A DNA stretch of 64,000 nt from Oenanthe sinensis (Eukaryota > Streptophyta > Magnoliopsida > Apiales > Apiaceae). The stretch covers positions 8,556,001 to 8,620,000 of the forward strand of contig JAPMAC010000207.1 of NCBI GenBank assembly GCA_028671895.1, given 5' to 3'. The stretch's first letter is position 1; every line of letters begins with the position of its first letter. A program made the translations under genes and the position numbers. Of this stretch, positions 38,970 to 53,600 are shown one piece after another. Below the pieces are notes generated by a model, which was not told where the DNA came from, searched no databases, and saw nothing but the letters and a program-made list of their open reading frames with translations.

Positions 38970-41886
38970 AGCTCTTTTGAACAAGAAAATAAATCGTAAC
39001 AATTTGAGGCTCATTCTTGACTCGTTCGAACTTGGAAACAACTTGTAGCTTCATTGTTGACTCGTTTGAACTTGGAAACAACTTGAAAACTCTTGTATGA
39101 CCATTCTTAGTTCTTTTGAACAAGAAAACAATTAGTAACAATTTGAGACTCATTCTTTACTCGTTCGACCTTGAAAATAACTTGTAACTTCATTATTGAC
39201 TCGTTTGAACATGGAAACAACTTGTAAACTCTTCTAGGACCATTCTTAGCTCTTTTGAACAAGAAAATAAATCGTAACAATTTGAGGCTCATTCTTGACT
39301 CGTTCGAACTTCGAAACAACTTGTAGCTTCATTGTTGACTCGTTTGAACATGGGAACAACTTGAAAACACTTGTAGGACCATTCTTAGTTCTTTTGAACA
39401 AGAAAACAAATCGTAACAATTTGAGGCTCATTCTTGACTCGTTCGAACTTGGAAACAACTTGTAGCTTCATTGTTGACTCGTTTGAACATGGAAACAACT
39501 TGAAAACTCTTGTAGGACCATTCTTAGCTCTTTTGAACAAGAAAACAATTAGTAACAATTTGAGACTCATTCTTTACTCGTTCGAACTTGGAAACAACTT
39601 GTAGCTTCATTATTGACTCGTTTGAACATGGGAACAACTTGAAAACACTTGAAGGACCATTCTTAGTTCTTTTGAACAAGAAAACAAATCGTAACAATTT
39701 GAGACTCATTCTTTACTCGTTCGAACTTGAAAATAACTTGTAACTTCTTTATTGACTCATTTGAACATGGAAACGACTTGTATACTCTTCTAGGACCATT
39801 CTTAGCTCTTTTGAACAAGAAAACAAATCGTAACAATTTGAGGCTCATTCTTGACTCGTTCGAACTTGGAAACAACTTGTAGCTTCATTGTTGACTCGTT
39901 TGAACATGGAAACAACTTGAAAACTCTTGTATGACCATTCCTAGCTCTTTTGAACAAAAAACAATTAGTAACAATTTGAGACTCATTCTTTACTCGGTCG
40001 AACTTGAAAATAACTTGTAACTTCATTATTGACTCGTTTGAACATGGAAACAACTTGTAAACTCTTCTAGGACCATTCTTAGCTCTTTTGAACAAGAAAA
40101 CAAATCATAATAATTTGAGGCTCATTCTTGACTCGTTCAAACTTGGAAACAACTTGTAGCTTCATTATTGACTCGTTTGAACATGGGAACAACTTGAAAA
40201 CACTTGTAGGACCATTCTTAGTTCTTTTGAACAAGAAAACAAATCGTATCAATTTGAGGCTCATTCTTGACTCGTTCGAACTTGGAAACAACTTGTAGCT
40301 TCATTGTTGACTCGTTTGAACATGGAAACAACTTGAAAACACTTGTAGGACCATTCTTAGCTCTTTTGAACAAGAAAACAATTAGTAACAATTTGAGGCT
40401 CATTCTTGACTCGTTCGAACTAGGAAACAACTTGTAGCTTCATTGTTGATTCCTTTAAACATGGAAACAACTTGTAAACTCTTGTAGGACCATTCTTAGC
40501 TCTTTTGAACAAGAATACAATTCGTAACAATTTGAGGCTCATTCTTGACTCGTTAGAACTTGGAAACAACTTGTAGCTTCATTGTTAACTCGTTTGAACA
40601 AGGAAACAACTTGAAAACTCTTGTAGGACCATTCTTAGCTCTTTTGAACAAGAAAACAAATCGTACCAATTTGAGGCTCATTCTTGACTCGTTCGAACTT
40701 GGAAACAACTTGTAGCTTCATTGTTGACTCGTTTGAACATGGAAACAACTTGAAAACTCTTGTATGACCATTCTTAGCTCTTTTGAACAAAAAACAATTA
40801 GTAACAATTTGAGACTCATTCTTTACTCGTTCGAACTTGAAAATAACTTGTAACTTCATTATTGACTCGTTTGAACATGGAAACAACATGTAAACTCTTG
40901 TAGGACCATTCTTAGCTCTTTTGAACAAGAAAATAAATCGTAACAATTTGAGGCTCATTCTTGACTCGTTCGAACTTGGAAACAACTTGTAGCTTCATTG
41001 TTGACTCGTTTGAACTTGGAAATAACTTGAAAACTCTTGTAGGACCATTCTTAGCTCTTTTGAACAAGAATACAATTCGTAACAATTTGAGGCTCATTCT
41101 TGACTCGTTAGAACTTGGAAACAACTTGTAGCTTCATTGTTGACTCGTTTGAACTTGGAAACAACTTGAAAACTCTTGTATGACCATTCTTAGTTCTTTT
41201 GAACAAGAAAACAATTAGTAACAATTTGAGACTCATTCTTTACTCGTTCGAACATGAAAATAACTTGTCACTTCATTATTGACTCGTTTGAACATGGAAA
41301 CAACTTGTAAACTCTTCTAGGACCATTCTTAGCTCTTTTGAACAAGAACACAAATCATAATAATTTGAGGCTCATTCTTGACTCGTTCAAACTTGGAAAC
41401 AACATGTAGCTTCATTATTGACTCGTTTGAACATGGGAACAACTTGAAAACACTTGTAGGACCATTCTTAGTTCTTTTGAACAAGAAAACAAATCGTATC
41501 AATTTGAGGCTCATTCTTGACTCGTTCGAACTTGGAAACAACTTGTAGCTTCATTGTTGACTCGTTTGAACATGGAAACAACTTGAAAACACTTGTAGGA
41601 CCATTCTTAGCTCTTTTGAACAAGAAAACAAATCGTAACAATTTGAGGCTCATTCTTGACTCGTTCGAACTAGGAAACAACTTGTAGCTTCATTGTTGAT
41701 TCGTTTAAACATGGAAACAACTTGTAAACTCTTGTAGGACCATTCTTAGCTCTTTTGAACAAGAATACAATTCGTAACAATTTGAGGCTCATTCTTGACT
41801 CGTTAGAACTTGGAAACAACTTGTAGCTTCATTGTTAACTCGTTTGAACAAGGAAACAACTTGAAAACTCTTGTAGGACCATTCTT
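38970..41886 (+). repeat. Linker block repeating 35081-37163 at +4723 bp
   Basis: From about 39804 to 41886 the unit order repeats that of 35081-37163 at an offset of 4723 bp, including two 138-bp units and the TTGATTCCTTTAAAC unit (near 35725 and 40448). The left part (38970-39803) is instead the series with TTCGACCTTG, TTCGAACTTCG and CTTGAAGGACC units that also appears at 42304-42998. The zone is therefore a junction of two HOR types. Confidence 0.7.
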
Positions 41887-44800
41887 AGCTCTTTTGAACA
41901 AGAAAACAAATCGTAACAATTTGAGGCTCATTCTTGACTCGTTCGAACGTGGAAACAACTTGTAGCTTCATTGTTGACTCGTTTGAACATGGAAACAACT
42001 TGAAAACTCTTGTAGGACCATTCTTAGCTCTTTTGAACAAGAAAACAATTAGTAACAATTGGAGACTCATTCTTTACTCGTTCGAACTTGAAAATAACTT
42101 GTAACTTCATTATTGACTCGTTTGAACATGGAAACAACATGTAAACTCTTGTAGGACCATTCTTAGCTCTTTTGAACAAGAAAATAAATCGTAACAATTT
42201 GAGGCTCATTCTTGACTCGTTCGAACTTGGAAACAACTTGTAGCTTCATTGTTGACTCGTTTGAACTTGGAAACAACTTGAAAACTCTTGTATGACCATT
42301 CTTAGTTCTTTTGAACAAGAAAACAATTAGTAACAATTTGAGACTCATTCTTTACTCGTTCGACCTTGAAAATAACTTGTAACTTCATTATTGACTCGTT
42401 TGAACATGGAAACAACTTGTAAACTCTTCTAGGACCATTCTTAGCTCTTTTGAACAAGAAAATAAATCGTAACAATTTGAGGCTCATTCTTGACTCGTTC
42501 GAACTTCGAAACAACTTGTAGCTTCATTGTTGACTCGTTTGAACATGGGAACAACTTGAAAACACTTGTAGGACCATTCTTAGTTCTTTTGAACAAGAAA
42601 ACAAATCGTAACAATTTGAGGCTCATTCTTGACTCGTTCGAACTTGGAAACAACTTGTAGCTTCATTGTTGACTCGTTTGAACATGGAAACAACTTGAAA
42701 ACTCTTGTAGGACCATTCTTAGCTCTTTTGAACAAGAAAAATATTAGTAACAATTTGAGACTCATTCTTTACTCGTTCGAACTTGGAAACAACTTGTAGC
42801 TTCATTATTGACTCGTTTGAACATGGGAACAACTTGAAAACACTTGAAAGACCATTCTTAGTTCTTTTGAACAAGAAAACAAATCGTAACAATTTGAGAC
42901 TCATTCTTTACTCGTTCGAACTTGAAAATAACTTGTAACTTCTTTATTGACTCGTTTGAACATGGAAACGACTTGTAAACTCTTCTAGGACCATTCTTAG
43001 CTCTTTTGAACAAGAAAACAAATCGTAACAATTTGAGGCTCATTCTTGACTCGTTCGAACTTGGAAACAACTTGTAGCTTCATTGTTGACTCGTTTGAAC
43101 ATGGAAACAACTTGAAAACTCTTGTATGACCATTCTTAGCTCTTTTGAACAAAAAACAATTAGTAACAATTTGAGACTCATTCTTTACTCGTTCGAACTT
43201 GAAAATAACTTGTAACTTCATTATTGACTCGTTTGAACATGGAAACAACTTGTAAACTCTTCTAGGACCATTCTTAGCTCTTTTGAACAAGAAAACAAAT
43301 CATAATAATTTGAGGCTCATTCTTGACTCGTTCAAACTTGGAAACAACTTGTAGCTTCATTATTGACTCGTTTGAACATGGGAACAACTTGAAAACACTT
43401 GTAGGACCATTCTTAGTTCTTTTGAACAAGAAAACAAATCGTATCAATTTGAGGCTCATTCTTGACTCGTTCGAACTTGGAAACAACTTGTAGCTTCATT
43501 GTTGACTCGTTTGAACATGGAAACAACTTGAAAACACTTGTAGGACCATTCTTAGCTCTTTTGAACAAGAAAACAAATCGTAACAATTTGAGGCTCATTC
43601 TTGACTCGTTCGAACTAGGAAACAACTTGTAGCTTCATTGTTGATTCGTTTAAACATGGAAACAACTTGTAAACTCTTGTAGGACCATTCTTAGCTCTTT
43701 TGAACAAGAAAACAATTAGTAACAATTGGAGACTCATTCTTTACTCGTTCGAACTTGAAAATAACTTGTAACTTCATTATTGACTCGTTTGAACATGGAA
43801 ACAACATGTAAACTCTTGTAGGACCATTCTTAGCTCTTTTGAACAAGAAAACAATTAGTAACAATTGGAGACTCATTCTTTACTCGTTCGAACTTGAAAA
43901 TAACTTGTAACTTCATTATTGACTCGTTTGAACATGGAAACAACATGTAAACTCTTGTAGGACCATTCTTAGCTCTTTTGAACAAGAAAATAAATCGTAA
44001 CAATTTGAGGCTCATTCTTGACTCGTTCGAACTTGGAAACAACTTGTAGCTTCATTGTTGACTCATTTGAACTTGGAAACAACTTGAAAACTCTTGTATG
44101 ACCATTCTTAGTTCTTTTGAACAAGAAAACAATTAGTAACAATTTGAGACTCATTCTTTACTCGTTCGACCTTGAAAATAACTTGTAACTTCATTATTGA
44201 CTCGTTTGAACATGGAAACAACTTGTAAACTCTTCTAGGACCATTCTTAGCTCTTTTGAACAAGAAAATAAATCGTAACAATTTGAGGCTCATTCTTGAC
44301 TCGTTCGAACTTCGAAACAACTTGTAGCTTCATTGTTGACTCGTTTGAACATGGGAACAACTTGAAAACACTTGTAGGACCATTCTTAGTTCTTTTGAAC
44401 AAGAAAACAAATCGTAACAATTTGAGGCTCATTCTTGACTCGTTCGAACTTGGAAACAACTTGTAGCTTCATTGTTGACTCGTTTGAACATGGAAACAAC
44501 TTGAAAACTCTTGTAGGACCATTCTTAGCTCTTTTGAACAAGAAAAATATTAGTAACAATTTGAGACTCATTCTTTACTCGTTCGAACTTGGAAACAACT
44601 TGTAGCTTCATTATTGACTCGTTTGAACATGGGAACAACTTGAAAACACTTGAAGGACCATTCTTAGTTCTTTTGAACAAGAAAACAAATCGTAACAATT
44701 TGAGACTCATTCTTTACTCGTTCGAACTTGAAAATAACTTGTAACTTCTTTATTGACTCGTTTGAACATGGAAACGACTTGTAAACTCTTCTAGGACCAT

Positions 44801-47304
44801 TCTTAGCTCTTTTGAACAAGAAAACAAATCGTAACAATTTGAGGCTCATTCTTGACTCGTTCGAACTTGGAAACAACTTGTAGCTTCATTGTTGACTCGT
44901 TTGAACATGGAAACAACTTGAAAACTCTTGTATGACCATTCTTAGCTCTTTTGAACAAAAAACAATTAGTAACAATTTGAGACTCATTCTTTACTCGTTC
45001 GAACTTGAAAATAACTTGTAACTTCATTATTGACTCGTTTGAACATGGAAACAACTTGTAAACTCTTCTAGGACCATTCTTAGCTCTTTTGAACAAGAAA
45101 ACAAATCATAATAATTTGAGGCTCATTCTTGACTCGTTCAAACTTGGAAACAACTTGTAGCTTCATTATTGACTCGTTTGAACATGGGAACAACTTGAAA
45201 ACACTTGTAGGACCATTCTTAGTTCTTTTGAACAAGAAAACAAATCGTATCAATTTGAGGCTCATTCTTGACTCGTTCGAACTTGGAAACAACTTGTAGC
45301 TTCATTGTTGACTCGTTTGAACATGGAAACAACTTGAAAACACTTGTAGGACCATTCTTAGCTCTTTTGAACAAGAAAACAAATCGTAACAATTTGAGGC
45401 TCATTCTTGACTCGTTCGAACTAGGAAACAACTTGTAGCTTCATTGTTGATTCGTTTAAACATGGAAACAACTTGTAAACTCTTGTAGGACCATTCTTAG
45501 CTCTTTTGAACAAGAAAACAATTAGTAACAATTGGAGACTCATTCTTTACTCGTTCGAACTTGAAAATAACTTGTAACTTCATTATTGACTCGTTTGAAC
45601 ATGGAAACAACATGTAAACTCTTGTAGGACCATTCTTAGCTCTTTTGAACAAGAAAACAATTAGTAACAATTGGAGACTCATTCTTTACTCGTTCGAACT
45701 TGAAAATAACTTGTAACTTCATTATTGACTCGTTTGAACATGGAAACAACATGTAAACTCTTGTAGGACCATTCTTAGCTCTTTTGAACAAGAAAATAAA
45801 TCGTAACAATTTGAGGCTCATTCTTGACTCGTTCGAACTTGGAAACAACTTGTAGCTTCATTGTTGACTCATTTGAACTTGGAAACAACTTGAAAACTCT
45901 TGTATGACCATTCTTAGTTCTTTTGAACAAGAAAACAATTAGTAACAATTTGAGACTCATTCTTTACTCGTTCGACCTTGAAAATAACTTGTAACTTCAT
46001 TATTGACTCGTTTGAACATGGAAACAACTTGTAAACTCTTCTAGGACCATTCTTAGCTCTTTTGAACAAGAAAATAAATCGTAACAATTTGAGGCTCATT
46101 CTTGACTCGTTCGAACTTCGAAACAACTTGTAGCTTCATTGTTGACTCGTTTGAACATGGGAACAACTTGAAAACACTTGTAGGACCATTCTTAGTTCTT
46201 TTGAACAAGAAAACAAATCGTAACAATTTGAGGCTCATTCTTGACTGGTTCGAACTTGGAAACAACTTGTAGCTTCATTGTTTACTCGTTTGAACATGGA
46301 AACAACTTGAAAACTCTTGTAGGACCATTCTTAGCTCTTTTGAACAAGAAAAATATTAGTAACAATTTGAGACTCATTCTTTACTCGTTCGAACTTGGAA
46401 ACAACTTGTAGCTTCATTATTGACTCGTTTGAACATGGGAACAACTTGAAAACACTTGAAGGACCATTCTTAGTTCTTTTGAACAAGAAAACAAATCGTA
46501 ACAATTTGAGACTCATTCTTTACTCGTTCGAACTTGAAAATAACTTGTAACTTCTTTATTGACTCGTTTGAACATGGAAACGACTTGTAAACTCTTCTAG
46601 GACCATTCTTAGCTCTTTTGAACAAGAAAACAAATCGTAACAATTTGAGGCTCATTCTTGACTCGTTCGAACTTGGAAACAACTTGTAGCTTCATTGTTG
46701 ACTCGTTTGAACATGGAAACAACATGAAAACTCTTGTATGACCATTCTTAGCTCTTTTGAACAAAAAACAATTAGTAACAATTTGAGACTCATTCTTTAC
46801 TCGTTCGAACTTGAAAATAACTTGTAACTTCATTATTGACTCGTTTGAACATGGAAACAACTTGTAAACTCTTCTAGGACCATTCTTAGCTCTTTTGAAC
46901 AAGAAAACAAATCATAATAATTTGACGCTCATTCTTGACTCGTTCAAACTTGGAAACAACTTGTAGCTTCATTATTGACTCATTTGAACATGGGAACAAC
47001 TTAAAAACACTTGTAGGACCATTCTTAGTTCTTTTGAACAAGAAAACAAATCGTATCAATTTGAGGCTCATTCTTGACTCGTTCGAACTTGGAAACAAAT
47101 TGTAGCTTCATTGTTGACTCGTTTGAACATGGAAACAACTTGAAAACACTTGTAGGACAATTCTTAGCTCTTTTGAACAAGAAAACAAATCGTAACAATT
47201 TGAGGCTCATTCTTGACTCGTTCGAACTAGGAAACAACTTGTAGCTTCATTGTTGATTCGTTTAAACATGGAAACAACTTGTAAACTCTTGTAGGACCAT
47301 TCTT
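41887..47304 (+). repeat. Three tandem 13-mer HOR copies, period 1806 bp
   Basis: Copies are 41887-43692, 43693-45498 and 45499-47304. The period is 13 x 139 - 1, because each copy carries one 138-bp unit. Copies 2 and 3 start with two AACAATTGGAGAC units in a row, while copy 1 has a TTCGAACGTGG unit in the first place. Otherwise the three are nearly identical. Private changes are few: CTTGAAAGACC (near 42846) in copy 1; GACTGGTTCG (near 46245), GTTTACTCG (near 46280) and TTTGACGCTC (near 46922) in copy 3. This low divergence implies recent duplication. Confidence 0.87.
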
Positions 47305-50300
47305 AGCTCTTTTGAACAAGAATACAATTCGTAACAATTTGAGGTTCATTCTTGACTCGTTCGAACTTGGAAACAACTTGTAGCTTCATTGTTAACTCGT
47401 TTGAACAAGGAAACAACTTGAAAACTCTTGTAGGACCATTCTTAGCTCTTTTGAACAAGAAAACAAATCGTAACAATTTGAGGCTCATTCTTGACTCGTT
47501 CGAACGTGGAAACAACTTGTAGCTTCATTGTTGACTCGTTTGAACATGGAAACAACTTGAAAACACTTGTAGGACAATTCTTAGCTCTTTTGAACAAGAA
47601 AACAAATCGTAACAATTTGAGGCTCATTCTTGACTCGTTCGAACTAGGAAACAACTTGTAGCTTCATTGTTGATTCGTTTAAACATGGAAACAACTTGTA
47701 AACTCTTGTAGGACCATTCTTAGCTCTTTTGAACAAGAATACAATTCGTAACAATTTGAGGCTCATTCTTGACTCGTTAGAACTTGGAAACAACTTGTAG
47801 CTTCATTGTTAACTCGTTTGAACAAGGAAACAACTTGAAAACTCTTGTAGGACCATTCTTAGCTCTTTTGAACAAGAAAACAAATCGTAACAATTTGAGG
47901 CTCATTCTTGACTCGTTCGAACGTGGAAACAACTTGTAGCTTCATTGTTGACTCGTTTGAACATGGAAACAACTTGAAAACTCTTGAGGACCATTCTTAG
48001 CTCTTTTGAACAAGAAAACAATTAGTAACAATTGGAGACTTATTCTTTACTCGTTCGAACTTGAAAATAACTTGTAACTTCATTATTGACTCGTTTGAAC
48101 ATGGAAACAACATGTAAACTCTTGTAGGACAATTCTTAGCTCTTTTGAACAAGAAAATAAATCGTAACAATTTGAGGCTCATTCTTGACTCGTTCGAACT
48201 TGGAAACAACTTGTAGCTTCATTGTTGACTCGTTTGAACTTGGAAACAACTTGAAAACTCTTGTATGACCATTCTTAGTTCTTTTGAACAAGAAAACAAT
48301 TAGTAACAATTTGAGACTCATTCTTTACTCGTTCGACCTTGAAAATAACTTGTAACTTCATTATTGACTCGTTTGAACATGGAAACAACTTGTAAACTCT
48401 TCTAGGACCATTCTTAGCTCTTTTGAACAAGAAAATAAATCGTAACAATTTGAGGCTCATTCTTGACTCGTTCGAACTTCGAAACAACTTGTAGCTTCAT
48501 TGTTGACTCGTTTGAACATGGGAACAACTTGAAAACACTTGTAGGACCATTCTTAGTTCTTTTGAACAAGAAAACAAATCGTAACAATTTGAGGCTCATT
48601 CTTGACTCGTTCGAACTTGGAAACAACTTGTAGCTTCATTGTTGACTCGTTTGAACATGGAAACAACTTGAAAACTCTTGTAGGACCATTCTTAGCTCTT
48701 TTGAACAAGAAAACAATTAGTAACAATTTGAGACTCATTCTTAACTCGTTCGAACTTGGAAACAACTTGTAGCTTCATTATTGACTCGTTTGAACATGGG
48801 AACAACTTGAAAACACTTGAAGGACCATTCTTAGTTCTGTTGAACAAGAAAACAAATCGTAACAATTTGAGACTCATTCTTTACTCGTTCGAACTTGAAA
48901 ATAACTTGTAACTTCTTTATTGACTCATTTGAACATGGAAACGACTTGTAAACTCTTCTAGGACCATTCTTAGCTCTTTTGAACAAGAAAACAAATCGTA
49001 ACAATTTGAGGCTCATTCTTGACTCGTTCGAACTTGGAAACAACTTGTAGCTTCATTGTTGACTCGTTTGAACATGGAAACAACTTGAAAACTCTTGTAT
49101 GACCATTCTTAGCTCTTTTGAACAAAAAACAATTAGTAACAATTTGAGACTCATTCTTTACTCGTTCGAACTTGAAAATAACTTGTAACTTCATTATTGA
49201 CTCGTTTGAACATGGAAACAACTTGTAAACTCTTCTAGGACCATTCTCAGCTCTTTTGAACAAGAAAACAAATCATAATAATTTGAGGCTCATTCTTGAC
49301 TCGTTCAAACTTGGAAACAACTTGTAGCTTCATTATTGACTCGTTTGAACATGGGAACAACTTGAAAACACTTGTAGGACCATTCTTAGTTCTTTTGAAC
49401 AAGAAAACAAATCGTATCAATTTGAGGCTCATTCTTGACTCGTTCGAACTTGGAAACAACTTGTAGCTTCATTGTTGACTCGTTTGAACATGGAAACAAC
49501 TTGAAAACACTTGTAGGACCATTCTTAGCTCTTTTGAACAAGAAAACAATTAGTAACAATTGGAGACTCATTCTTTACTCGTTCGAACTTGAAAATAACT
49601 TGTAACTTCATTATTGACTCGTTTGAACATGGAAACAACATGTAAACTCTTCTAGGACCATTCTTAGCTCTTTTGAACAAGAAAACAAATCATAATAATT
49701 TGAGGCTCATTCTTGACTCGTTCAAACTTGGAAACAACTTGTAGCTTCATTATTGACTCGTTTGAACATGGGAACAACTTGAAAACACTTGTAGGACCAT
49801 TCTTAGTTCTTTTGAACAAGAAAACAAATCGTATCAATTTGAGGCTCATTCTTGACTCGTTCGAACTTGGAAACAACTTGTAGCTTCATTGTTGACTCGT
49901 TTGAACATGGAAACAACTTGAAAACACTTGTAGGACCATTCTTAGCTCTTTTGAACAAGAAAACAATTAGTAACAATTTGAGACTCATTCTTAACTCGTT
50001 CGAACTTGGAAACAACTTGTAGCTTCATTATTGACTCGTTTGAACATGGGAACAACTTGAAAACACTTGAAGGACCATTCTTAGTTCTGTTGAACAAGAA
50101 AACAAATCGTAACAATTTGAGACTCATTCTTTACTCGTTCGAACTTGAAAATAACTTGTAACTTCATTATTGACTCGTTTGAACATGGAAACAACTTGTA
50201 AACTCTTCTAGGACCATTCTTAGCTCTTTTGAACAAGAAAACAAATCATAATAATTTGAGGCTCATTCTTGACTCGTTCAAACTTGGAAACAACTTGTAG

Positions 50301-50638
50301 CTTCATTATTGACTCGTTTGAACATGGGAACAACTTGAAAACACTTGTAGGACCATTCTTAGTTCTTTTGAACAAGAAAACAAATCGTATCAATTTGAGG
50401 CTCATTCTTGACTCGTTCGAACTTGGAAACAACTTGTAGCTTCATTGTTGACTCGTTTGAACATGGAAACAACTTGAAAACACTTGTAGGACCATTCTTA
50501 GCTCTTTTGAACAAGAAAACAAATCGTAACAATTTGAGGCTCATTCTTTACTCGTTCGAACATGAAAATAACTTTTCACTTCATTATTGACTCGTTTGAA
50601 CATGGAAACAACTTGTAAACTCTTCTAGGACCATTCTT
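47305..50638 (+). repeat. Mixed block with 417-bp trimer repeats
   Basis: The left part (47305-48960) repeats series seen at 28300-29480, including TTCGAACGTGG, AATTGGAGACTTATTC and TTCGACCTTG units. Near 47987 a one-base loss gives CTCTTGAGGACC. From 49249 a CAAATCATAATAA unit followed by a CGTATCAATTTG unit recurs at 49666, 50222 and 50639 (offsets 417, 556 and 417 bp). The rare AGTTCTGTTGAAC near 48834 and 50090 ties two of these segments together. Confidence 0.72.
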
Positions 50639-53600
50639 AGCTCTTTTGAACAAGAAAACAAATCATAATAATTTGAGGCTCATTCTTGACTCGTTCAAAC
50701 TTGGAAACAACTTGTAGCTTCATTATTGACTCGTTTGAACATGGGAACAACTTGAAAACACTTGTAGGACCATTCTTAGTTCTTTTGAACAAGAAAACAA
50801 ATCGTATCAATTTGAGGCTCATTCTTGACTCGTTCGAACTTGGAAACAACTTGTAGCTTCATTGTTGACTCGTTTGAACATGGAAACAACTTGAAAACAC
50901 TTGTAGGACCATTCTTAGCTCTTTTGAACAAGAAAACAAATCGTAACAATTTGAGGCTCATTCTTGACTCGTTCGAACTAGGAAACAACTTGTAGCTTCA
51001 TTGTTGATTCGTTTAAACAAGGAAACAACTTGTAAACTCTTGTAGGACCATTCTTAGCTCTTTTGAACAAGAATACAATTCGTAACAATTTGAGGCTCAT
51101 TCTTGACTCGTTAGAACTTGGAAACAACTTGTAGCTTCATTGTTAACTCGTTTGAACAAGAAAACAACTTGAAAACTCTTGTAGGACCATTCTTAGCTCT
51201 TTTGAACAAGAAAACAAATCGTGACAATTTGAGGCTCATTCTTGACTCGTTCGAACGTGGAAACAACTTGTAGCTTCATTGTTGACTCGTTTGAACATGG
51301 AAACAACTTGAAAACTCTTGTAGGACCATTCTTAGCTCTTTTGAACAAGAAAACAATTAGTAACAATTCGAGACTCATTCTTTACTCGTTCGAACTTGAA
51401 AATAACTTGTAACTTCATTATTGACTCGTTTGAACATGGAAACGACTTGTAAACTCTTCTAGGACCATTCTTAGCTCTTTTGAACAAGAAAACAAATCGT
51501 AACAATTTGAGGCTCATTCTTGACTCGTTCGAACTTGGAAACAACTTGTAGCTTCATTGTTGACTCGTTTGAACATGGAAACAACTTGAAAACTCTTGTA
51601 TGACCATTCTTAGCTCTTTTGAACAAAAAACAATTAGTAACAATTTGAGACTCATTCTTTACTCGTTCGAACTTGAAAATAACTTGTAACTTCATTATTG
51701 ACTCGTTTGAACATGGAAACAACTTGTAAACTCTTCTAGGACCATTCTTAGCTCTTTTGAACAAGAAAACAAATCATAATAATTTGAGGCTCATTCTTGA
51801 CTCGTTCAAACTTGGAAACAACTTGTAGCTTCATTATTGACTCGTTTGAACATGGGAACAACTTGAAAACACTTGTAGGACCATTCTTAGTTCTTTTGAA
51901 CAAGAAAACAAATCGTATCAATTTGAGGCTCATTCTTGACTCGTTCGAACTTGGAAACAACTTGTAGCTTCATTGTTGACTCGTTTGAACATGGAAACAA
52001 CTTGAAAACACTTGAAGGACCATTCTTAGCTCTTCTGAACAAGAAAACAAATCGTAACAATTTGAGGCTCATTCTTGACTCGTTCGAACTAGGAAACAAC
52101 TTGTAGCTTCATTGTTGATTCGTTTAAACAAGGAAACAACTTGTAAACTCTTGTAGGACCATTCTTAGCTCTTTTGAACAAGAATACAATTCGTAACAAT
52201 TTGAGGCTCATTCTTGACTCGTTAGAACTTGGAAACAACTTGTAGCTTCATTGTTAACTCGTTTGAACAAGGAAACAACTTGAAAACTCTTGTAGGACCA
52301 TTCTTAGCTCTTTTGAACAAGAAAACAAATCGTGACAATTTGAGGCTCATTCTTGACTCGTTCGAACGTGGAAACAACTTGTAGCTTCATTGTTGACTCG
52401 TTTGAACATGGAAACAACTTGAAAACTCTTGTAGGACCATTCTTAGCTCTTTTGAACAAGAAAACAATTAGTAACAATTGGAGACTCATTCTTTACTCGT
52501 TCGAACTTGAAAATAACTTGTAACTTCATTATTGACTCATTTGAACATGGAAACGACTTGTAAACTCTTCTAGGACCATTCTTAGCTCTTTTGAACAAGA
52601 AAACAAATCGTAACAATTTGAGGCTCATTCTTGACTCGTTCGAACTTGGAAACAACTTGTAGCTTCATTGTTGACTCGTTTGAACATGGAAACAACTTGA
52701 AAACTCTTGTATGACCATTCTTAGCTCTTTTGAACAAAAAACAATTAGTAACAATTTGAGACTCATTCTTTACTCGTTCGAACTTGAAAATAACTTGTAA
52801 CTTCATTATTGACTCGTTTGAACATGGAAACAACTTGTAAACTCTTCTAGGACCATTCTTAGCTCTTTTGAACAAGAAAACAAATCATAATAATTTGAGG
52901 CTCATTCTTGACTCGTTCAAACTTGGAAACAACTTGTAGCTTCATTATTGACTCGTTTGAACATGGGAACAACTTGAAAACACTTGTAGGACCATTCTTA
53001 GTTCTTTTGAACAAGAAAACAAATCGTATCAATTTGAGGCTCATTCTTGACTCGTTCGAACTTGGAAACAACTTGTAGCTTCATTGTTGACTCGTTTGAA
53101 CATGGAAACAACTTGAAAACACTTGTAGGACCATTCTTAGCTCTTTTGAACAAGAAAACAAATCGTAACAATTTGAGGCTCATTCTTGACTCGTTCGAAC
53201 TAGGAAACAACTTGTAGCTTCATTGTTGATTCGTTTAAACAAGGAAACAACTTGTAAACTCTTGTAGGACCATTCTTAGCTCTTTTGAACAAGAATACAA
53301 TTCGTAACAATTTGAGGCTCATTCTTGACTCGTTAGAACTTGGAAACAACTTGTAGCTTCATTGTTAACTCGTTTGAACAAGGAAACAACTTGAAAACTC
53401 TTGTAGGACCATTCTTAGCTCTTTTGAACAAGAAAACAAATCGTGACAATTTGAGGCTCATTCTTGACTCGTTCGAACGTGGAAACAACTTGTAGCTTCA
53501 TTGTTGACTCGTTTGAACATGGAAACAACTTGAAAACTCTTGTAGGACCATTCTTAGCTCTTTTGAACAAGAAAACAATTAGTAACAATTGGAGACTCAT

